Shown here piece after piece: positions 1 through 4,629 of a stretch of 6,655 bases of DNA. This stretch comes from an uncultured Veillonella sp. GTDB lineage: Bacteria; Bacillota; Negativicutes; Veillonellales; Veillonellaceae. The notes below the pieces were generated by a model. It was given only the letters and a program-made list of their open reading frames with translations, was not told where the DNA came from and made no database searches. The position numbers and the translations under genes are program-made. The stretch is from NCBI RefSeq assembly GCF_905209685.1, contig NZ_CAJLUB010000101.1:1-6655 (forward strand), given 5' to 3'. Numbering within the stretch: the first letter of the stretch is position 1; every line of letters begins with the position of its first letter.

Positions 1-1466
1 GTTGGAACGCATATGGCGCAGAAATGATGCGTATTAATGATCGTCATGATAATGAATTCTGCTTAGGGCCAACTCATGAAGAGATGATTACAACTCTTGT
101 AAAAAATGAGATTAACTCCTATCGTCAATTACCAGTAAATTTATATCAAATCCAAAGTAAATTCCGTGATGAACGTCGTCCACGTTATGGTTTGATGCGT
201 AGTCGCGAATTTATTATGAAAGATGCATATTCTTTTGATGTAGATGAAGCTGGTTTAGACGAATCTTATAAATCTATGTATGATGCATATACACGTATTT
301 TTACGCGTTGTGGTCTTACATTCCGTCCTGTAGAAGCTGATAGTGGTGCCATCGGTGGTAGTGGAACACATGAATTTATGGCAATTGCTGAAGCTGGTGA
401 AGCTGATATTGTATATTGCACTAAATGTGACTATGCTGCAAACATTGAAATTGGTAAACCTGGTATTATGAAACAGGAAGAAGAAGCACTGCAAGAGTTA
501 TCCGTTGTAGATACTCCTAATGCTAGTACTATCGAAGCTGTTGCGGAAATGTTAAACTTACCACTACATAAAACTATCAAAGCTGTAGTATTCTCCATTG
601 ATGGTAAAGTGGTATTAGCAATTGTTCGTGGTGATCATGAAGTTAATGAAGTGGCAGTACAACATGCAGTTTTGGGTTCTGTAGAACCTGAAATGGCTAC
701 ACCTGAAGAATTAGAAAAAGTGGGCTTAACAGCTGGCTTCATCAGTCCAGTAGGATTAAAACAAACAGAGGAGTTTGCTATTGTTGTGGATGAATCTGTT
801 ATGGAATCTTACAATGTTTGTGGCGGTGCCAATAAAAAAGATGCGCACTATGTTAATATCAACCCTAAACGTGACTTTAATGTAGAAGATATTATTGTTG
901 CACCAATTCGTTTAATTACAGATGACGATGTTTGCCCAACTTGTGGTGGTGCATTAGAACATGCCAAAGGTATTGAAGTTGGACAAGTATTTAAATTAGG
1001 CACAAAATATTCTGAAGCATTACAAGCTACATTCTTAGACCAAAATGGTCGTCCTAATCCAATGATTATGGGCTGTTATGGCATTGGTGTATCTCGTACA
1101 TTAGCTGCAGCTATTGAACAATACCACGATGAAAATGGTATTATTTGGCCTCGCTCTATTGCACCATTTGAAGCTGTTATCGTACCTATTAATGCTAAAG
1201 ACGAAGCTTTGATGTCCACAAGTCAAACCATTTATAGTGCATTACAAAATGCAGGTGTAGATGTGTTACTTGATGACCGTAAAGATCGTGCTGGTGTAAA
1301 ATTTAAGGATGCTGATTTAATTGGTTATCCACTTCGTATTACAGTAAGTAAAAATACACTTGAAAATAATGAAGTAGAAATTCAAATTCGTAAGTCTGGA
1401 GAGGCCGTTACATGTGCCATTGATTCTGTAGCAACTAAGGTTACTGAATTGCTTCAAGATTTATAA
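1..1466 (+). CDS. proS: Prolyl-tRNA synthetase, bacterial type with editing domain (5' end missing)
   Basis: Class II aminoacyl-tRNA synthetase that attaches proline to tRNA-Pro in the cytoplasm. The frame is open from the left edge (first full codon at 3); the first in-frame Met at 24 is internal, because family sequence (WNAYGAE) precedes it. About 487 residues are visible; E. coli-type ProS has about 570, so roughly 85 are missing. Counting the Met at 24 as 1: proline-site region CLGPTHEE (13-20); motif 2 with FRDERRPRYG (47-56) and FIMKDAYSFD (63-72); a YbaK-like editing insertion at about 142-285, which hydrolyses Ala-tRNA-Pro, with the conserved Lys region HKTIK (182-186), the GFISP loop (238-242, a GxxxP motif) and CGGAN (266-270); motif 3 MGCYGIGVSRTL (349-360); then the C-terminal anticodon-binding domain. 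Two CxxC pairs (C132/C135, C304/C307) flank the editing domain. The gene ends with TAA directly before a terminator, so it closes its own transcription unit. Identity is very secure. Confidence 0.97.
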   Translation, partial: WNAYGAEMMRINDRHDNEFCLGPTHEEMITTLVKNEINSYRQLPVNLYQIQSKFRDERRPRYGLMRSREFIMKDAYSFDVDEAGLDESYKSMYDAYTRIFTRCGLTFRPVEADSGAIGGSGTHEFMAIAEAGEADIVYCTKCDYAANIEIGKPGIMKQEEEALQELSVVDTPNASTIEAVAEMLNLPLHKTIKAVVFSIDGKVVLAIVRGDHEVNEVAVQHAVLGSVEPEMATPEELEKVGLTAGFISPVGLKQTEEFAIVVDESVMESYNVCGGANKKDAHYVNINPKRDFNVEDIIVAPIRLITDDDVCPTCGGALEHAKGIEVGQVFKLGTKYSEALQATFLDQNGRPNPMIMGCYGIGVSRTLAAAIEQYHDENGIIWPRSIAPFEAVIVPINAKDEALMSTSQTIYSALQNAGVDVLLDDRKDRAGVKFKDADLIGYPLRITVSKNTLENNEVEIQIRKSGEAVTCAIDSVATKVTELLQDL

Positions 1467-1468
1467 TT

Positions 1469-1516
1469 AAATTGCGATTCTAGTGAATACTCATTAGGGT
1501 CGCAATTTTTCTTTCT
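1469..1516 (+). terminator. Rho-independent terminator of proS
   Basis: The hairpin starts 3 nt after the proS stop. AAATTGCGA (1469-1477) pairs perfectly with TCGCAATTT (1500-1508). The stem continues inward through 1478-1486 and 1491-1499 with six Watson-Crick pairs and three G-U wobbles, giving about 18 bp closed by the tetraloop ATAC (1487-1490). The T-rich tract TTTTTCTTTCT (1506-1516) follows. The G-U pairs become A-C mismatches on the other strand and the long T tract is on the + side, so it acts on + strand transcription, separating proS from the next unit. Confidence 0.9.
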
Positions 1517-1520
1517 AAAC

Positions 1521-1549
1521 TTGAATTAATAGACTAAATCAGTCATAAT
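1521..1549 (+). promoter_or_regulatory. Sigma-70-type promoter of the PHP-miaB-mutS unit
   Basis: The -35 box is TTGAAT (1521-1526, 4 of 6 to TTGACA) and the -10 box is CATAAT (1544-1549, 5 of 6 to TATAAT), with an ideal 17-nt spacer. Transcription would start near 1556, leaving a 5' leader of about 28 nt. It lies between the proS terminator and the first gene of the next cluster, exactly where a new promoter is needed. The prediction rests on sequence match and position only. The spacer also holds a short dyad (GACT-aaatc-AGTC, 1532-1544) that touches the -10 box. Confidence 0.7.
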
Positions 1550-1572
1550 TAAAAGATAGGATATTTGTAATG

Positions 1573-1579
1573 GGAGGTG
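1573..1579 (+). promoter_or_regulatory. Ribosome binding site of the PHP gene
   Basis: GGAGGTG is a near-perfect Shine-Dalgarno sequence. The GGAGG core ends 6 nt before the ATG at 1584. An earlier ATG at 1570 is out of frame and has no such site, so 1584 is the clear start. Confidence 0.88.
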
Positions 1580-1583
1580 CTCT

Positions 1584-2411
1584 ATGCTTGTAGATTTTCA
1601 CATGCACTCTATCTATTCTGATGGAGTCAAAAGTCCAGAGGAATTATTACGTCATGCATTAGATTGTAATCTATCTATGATGGCTTTGACTGATCATGAT
1701 GAAATCGATGGTATTAAAGCATTGCGTACCGCTCAGGAACAATTAGATCCAGAGAAAACCATTAAATTTATTAATGGTTGTGAGTTTAGTGCCGATTATA
1801 AAGATAAATCGATTCATATTTTGGGCTATCGTTTTGATGAAACTAATAAAGAATTAAGAGATTTTATTGAATATTTTAAATCAAAACGAGAAGAACGAAT
1901 CGATGAGATTATTAGACGTTGTAATAATGCTGGATATTTTATATCGAAAGATGAATTACTAAAAAAATTTCCTAAAACACAAGCTTATGGGCGTCCACAT
2001 ATTGGTCAATTATTAATTGATGGTGGCTACGCTAAGGATATTAATGATGTGTTTAAAGATATTCTTAGAAAAGATAGTCCTTGCTATGTGCCTAAGGTTA
2101 AGGTTGAGGTACCATATATTATTGATATTATTCATAAAGCTGGTGGTCTTGCCGTTATGGCTCATCCTAAATTGGTAACTAGTGATGAATATGTAGTAGA
2201 AATGTTAGCCTATGATTTTGATGGTATGGAGGTCTACCATACTAAACATAACGATGATGATGTGAAACGATATAAAGCATTAGCTAAAGAACATAACTTG
2301 TTTATTACAGGTGGTTCTGATTATCATGGTATTCCGGGAAAAGCACCAGATCAATTTGGCGATTACTTGGTATCCGCTGAAGATGTATCAGAATTTATTA
2401 GTTTGTTATAA
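1584..2411 (+). CDS. PHP-domain metal-dependent phosphoesterase, TrpH/RNase AM-like (COG0613 type)
   Basis: A 275-residue cytoplasmic PHP-fold hydrolase, probably a nuclease or nucleotide phosphatase. All nine expected metal-ligand positions of this family are visible: H6 and H8 (DFHMHS), D13 (SDG), H38 (LTDHDEIDG), E67 (GCEFSA), H78 (IHILGY), H194 (VMAHP), and D246 and H248 (GGSDYHG). This predicts an active enzyme with a three-metal site. A helical insertion at about 85-185 separates the early motifs from H194, as in E. coli YciV (RNase AM), and total length is close to that protein (about 290). Known relatives trim the 5' ends of rRNA and small RNAs or dephosphorylate 3',5'-nucleoside bisphosphates; which substrate applies here cannot be read from sequence. 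It is too short for, and lacks the other domains of, the PHP proteins PolC and PolX. There is no signal peptide or membrane segment. It is the first gene after the promoter and lies 15 nt before the next gene. Confidence 0.9.
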   Translation: MLVDFHMHSIYSDGVKSPEELLRHALDCNLSMMALTDHDEIDGIKALRTAQEQLDPEKTIKFINGCEFSADYKDKSIHILGYRFDETNKELRDFIEYFKSKREERIDEIIRRCNNAGYFISKDELLKKFPKTQAYGRPHIGQLLIDGGYAKDINDVFKDILRKDSPCYVPKVKVEVPYIIDIIHKAGGLAVMAHPKLVTSDEYVVEMLAYDFDGMEVYHTKHNDDDVKRYKALAKEHNLFITGGSDYHGIPGKAPDQFGDYLVSAEDVSEFISLL

Positions 2412-2416
2412 ATAAT

Positions 2417-2420
2417 GAGG
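2417..2420 (+). promoter_or_regulatory. Ribosome binding site that sets the start at 2427
   Basis: GAGG lies 6 nt before the ATG at 2427. The in-frame ATG at 2415, four codons earlier, overlaps this site and has only AT-rich sequence without a Shine-Dalgarno match before it. The downstream start is therefore preferred, and it places the P-loop strand (MEVIAFVG) right at the N-terminus. Confidence 0.75.
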
Positions 2421-2426
2421 TTGACT

Positions 2427-3302
2427 ATGGAAGTCATTGCATTTGTAGGTAGTAGTGGCACTGGTAAAAGCCATCGTGCGCTCGTAGTTGCTCATGAAAA
2501 CAATATTGAATGTATTATCGATGATGGCATTTTAATTCACGATAATAAGATTGTAGCTGGTTTTTCTGCTAAGAAGGAATCTAGCCGATTAAAAGCTGTT
2601 CGTCGTGCCATTTTCCAAGATGAAGTGCAAGTAAAATCAGTACGTGAGCAATTAGATAAAATCAATCCTAATAAACTTATGATTATTGGTACATCCGATA
2701 ATATGGTTAAAAAAATTACGAAAGCATTAGGCTTGCAAGATCCTGATCGATATATTCGTATTGAGGACGTTGCTACACCTAAAGAAATTGAAAAGGCACA
2801 ACATGCTCGTCTAAAAGAAGGTAAACATATTATTCCAGTTCCAACGATGGAATTGAAACCTCACTTTAGAGGGTACTTAATTGATCCAATCAAAACTATG
2901 TGGCGTCGACGTACATTAAAAAAACAAGACCAAGATACATTGGGGCAAATTGGTTCAGAAGGATTTGAACGTTCTGTGGTTCGTCCTGCTTTCAGTTATT
3001 ATGGACGACTTACCTTTGATGATGATGTCATTATTAAATTGATTCGCAATGGCTTAAAAAAAGTTGTCGGTGTTGATGAATCAAGTGTCATTTCTTTCAA
3101 AAAAAGTGACAAAGGTCAAAATGGTCTAGTTGTAGATATGGCTGTAGTAATTGAACATGGTTATCCTGTTAAAGCGTTGATGCAACAGGTACAAAAGTCC
3201 GTTCGAAATGAAATTGAGTATATTACAGGCATGTCTATTGAACGGATGTCTATAAAAGTTAAGAATATTATAGAAACAAAACGTAAAATTGTTAAAGTAT
3301 AG
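2427..3302 (+). CDS. P-loop ATP/GTP-binding protein with C-terminal Asp23/Gls24-like domain
   Basis: A 291-residue soluble protein of uncertain function (295 if the ATG at 2415 is used, which has no ribosome binding site). The N-terminus is a hydrophobic strand running into a Walker A motif, GSSGTGKS (8-15), so nucleotide binding is likely. CIIDDG (29-34) follows, then a second strand LMIIGTSDN (84-92). The middle holds a basic region, KHIIPVPTMELKPHFRGYL (133-151), and an Arg-rich stretch WRRRTLKK (159-166). From about 188 on (FSYYGRLTFDDDVI, KKVVGVDESS, GLVVDMAVVIEHGYPV, VQKSVRNEIEYITGMSI) the pattern resembles the Asp23/Gls24 (DUF322) fold, known from alkaline-shock and envelope-stress proteins of Gram-positives. 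There is no membrane segment or signal peptide. It sits between the PHP gene and miaB, and its TAG stop overlaps the miaB ribosome binding site. The P-loop is seen directly; the Asp23 assignment is by pattern and fairly secure; the cellular role is unknown. Confidence 0.8.
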   Translation: MEVIAFVGSSGTGKSHRALVVAHENNIECIIDDGILIHDNKIVAGFSAKKESSRLKAVRRAIFQDEVQVKSVREQLDKINPNKLMIIGTSDNMVKKITKALGLQDPDRYIRIEDVATPKEIEKAQHARLKEGKHIIPVPTMELKPHFRGYLIDPIKTMWRRRTLKKQDQDTLGQIGSEGFERSVVRPAFSYYGRLTFDDDVIIKLIRNGLKKVVGVDESSVISFKKSDKGQNGLVVDMAVVIEHGYPVKALMQQVQKSVRNEIEYITGMSIERMSIKVKNIIETKRKIVKV

Positions 3303-3305
3303 GAG
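3301..3305 (+). promoter_or_regulatory. Ribosome binding site of miaB, overlapping the upstream stop codon
   Basis: AGGAG ends 5 nt before the miaB ATG at 3311. Its first two bases are part of the TAG stop (3300-3302) of the previous gene, so a terminating ribosome is placed on the miaB start site, which suggests translational coupling. Confidence 0.8.
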
Positions 3306-3310
3306 TTAGA

Positions 3311-4627
3311 ATGAAGTCTTATTATATTTACACCTATGGTTGTCAAATGAATACTGCTGATTCTGAGCGCTTATCGCATCAGTTAGAATCTGTTGGCTAT
3401 ACACCTACAGAGGATGTAGAAACTGCAGATTTAATATTATTAAATACTTGTGCAGTGCGTGAGAATGCAGAAACTAAAGTCTATGGCCGCATAGGTGAGC
3501 TAATGAGACTAAAGCGTAAAAACAAAAACTTGATTCTTGCTGTTACAGGTTGTATGGCTCAGAAGAATCAAGCGGAAATGTTTAAACGGGCTCCACATAT
3601 TGATATTGTATTAGGTACTCATAATATTCAACATATTAATGAAATGATTGAAGAGGTTCAACGCGGTCATACACACCAAATCAATGTGGATATGGATAAT
3701 TCTGTATTGCCAGAATTGGAAGCAAAACCTAATGGTACCTTTTATGCATGGGTACCTATTATGAATGGATGCAATAAGTTTTGTACGTACTGCATCGTTC
3801 CTCACGTTCGTGGTAGAGAAATTAGTCGTCCTGTAGAGGCCATCGTAAAAGAGGTAACCGAACTAGGAGCAAAAGGGTTTAAAGAGATCACTTTATTGGG
3901 GCAAAATGTAAACTCTTATGGCTTAGATTTTAAGGATGGTACTGATTTTGGTACATTAGTGGACGCTCTTGATGGTATTCCAGGTATTGAACGTATTCGC
4001 TATATGACAAGTCATCCTCAAGATATGACTAAATCTATGATAGATGCCCTTGGTCGTTCTTCTAATATTGTTACTCATTTACATTTACCGATTCAATCTG
4101 GTTCGGACCGTATTTTGAAGAAAATGAACCGTCATTATACAGTGGAGCATTATAAAGAATTATTGTCGTACTGTCGTGAGAAAATTAAAGATGTAGTGGT
4201 TACTACAGATATTATTGTAGGCTTCCCAGGGGAAACAGAGGAAGATTTCCAAGCTACTTTACAACTCTTAAAAGATGTTCGTTATGATATGGCATATACG
4301 TTTATCTATTCTAAACGTTCTGGTACGCCAGCAGCGACTATGGATGATCAAGTTCCAGAAGAGGTTAAACGTGTACGTTTACAAACATTGATGGACGTAC
4401 AAAATGAAATCTCTTATGAACTAAATAAACCTATGGAAGGGCAAGTGTTTGATATTATTGTAGAGGGGCCAAGTCCTCGTGATGAAGATATGTGGTTTGG
4501 TCGTACATCGGGCAATAAAATGGTGTTATTCCCGAAAGACGATTCTTTATCAATTGGCGAAACTGTACCTGCATATATTGATAAAGCACAAACTTGGGTT
4601 TGCTACGGTACAATACAAAAGGGGTAA
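3311..4627 (+). CDS. miaB: tRNA-2-methylthio-N6-dimethylallyladenosine synthase (MiaB)
   Basis: A radical SAM methylthiotransferase that converts i6A37 to ms2i6A37 next to the anticodon of tRNAs reading U-starting codons, which improves decoding accuracy. The 438-residue length is normal. The N-terminal UPF0004 domain has its three cluster-binding cysteines: C11 (YGCQMN), C47 (NTCAVRE) and C81 (TGCMAQ). The radical SAM domain carries C154-x3-C158-x2-C161 (GCNKFCTYCIVP), binding the second 4Fe-4S cluster and SAM, followed by the RGREISRP segment (167-174), LLGQNVNSYG (195-204), HLPIQSGSD (258-266) and VGFPGETEEDF (303-313). A C-terminal TRAM RNA-binding domain spans about 375-438. C11QMN and the 2 + 1 cysteine spacing favour MiaB over MtaB or RimO. 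All catalytic cysteines are intact. It needs MiaA to supply i6A37; miaA is not in the window. It lies 8 nt after the P-loop gene and 2 nt before mutS. Confidence 0.97.
   Translation: MKSYYIYTYGCQMNTADSERLSHQLESVGYTPTEDVETADLILLNTCAVRENAETKVYGRIGELMRLKRKNKNLILAVTGCMAQKNQAEMFKRAPHIDIVLGTHNIQHINEMIEEVQRGHTHQINVDMDNSVLPELEAKPNGTFYAWVPIMNGCNKFCTYCIVPHVRGREISRPVEAIVKEVTELGAKGFKEITLLGQNVNSYGLDFKDGTDFGTLVDALDGIPGIERIRYMTSHPQDMTKSMIDALGRSSNIVTHLHLPIQSGSDRILKKMNRHYTVEHYKELLSYCREKIKDVVVTTDIIVGFPGETEEDFQATLQLLKDVRYDMAYTFIYSKRSGTPAATMDDQVPEEVKRVRLQTLMDVQNEISYELNKPMEGQVFDIIVEGPSPRDEDMWFGRTSGNKMVLFPKDDSLSIGETVPAYIDKAQTWVCYGTIQKG
4617..4624 (+). promoter_or_regulatory. Ribosome binding site of mutS inside the end of miaB
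   Basis: AAAAGGGG ends 5 nt before the mutS ATG at 4630. It lies in the last sense codons of miaB, and the miaB stop (4625-4627) falls between it and the start. This arrangement suggests that mutS translation depends partly on ribosomes finishing miaB. The match to AAGGAGG is moderate. Confidence 0.7.
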
Positions 4628-4629
4628 GT

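Noticed and set aside
255..494. Open frame on the - strand inside proS
   Set aside because: It lies fully inside a highly conserved gene, and its Cys/Phe/Thr-rich translation resembles antisense of coding sequence, not a protein family.
1829..1889. Ten-base perfect inverted repeat (TCGTTTTGAT / ATCAAAACGA) in the PHP gene
   Set aside because: The arms are 41 nt apart, AT-rich and within coding sequence; a pair like this is expected by chance in a window of this size.
3056..3105. Two runs of seven A close together in the P-loop/Asp23 gene, possible slippage sites
   Set aside because: They encode Lys codons in an AT-rich gene, the frame is intact, and no clear slippery-site plus hairpin arrangement is visible.
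3161..3346. Open frame on the - strand across the end of the P-loop gene and the start of miaB
   Set aside because: Antisense shadow of two well-supported genes; no family resemblance.
3611..3805. Open frame on the - strand inside miaB
   Set aside because: Antisense shadow of the conserved MiaB coding region.
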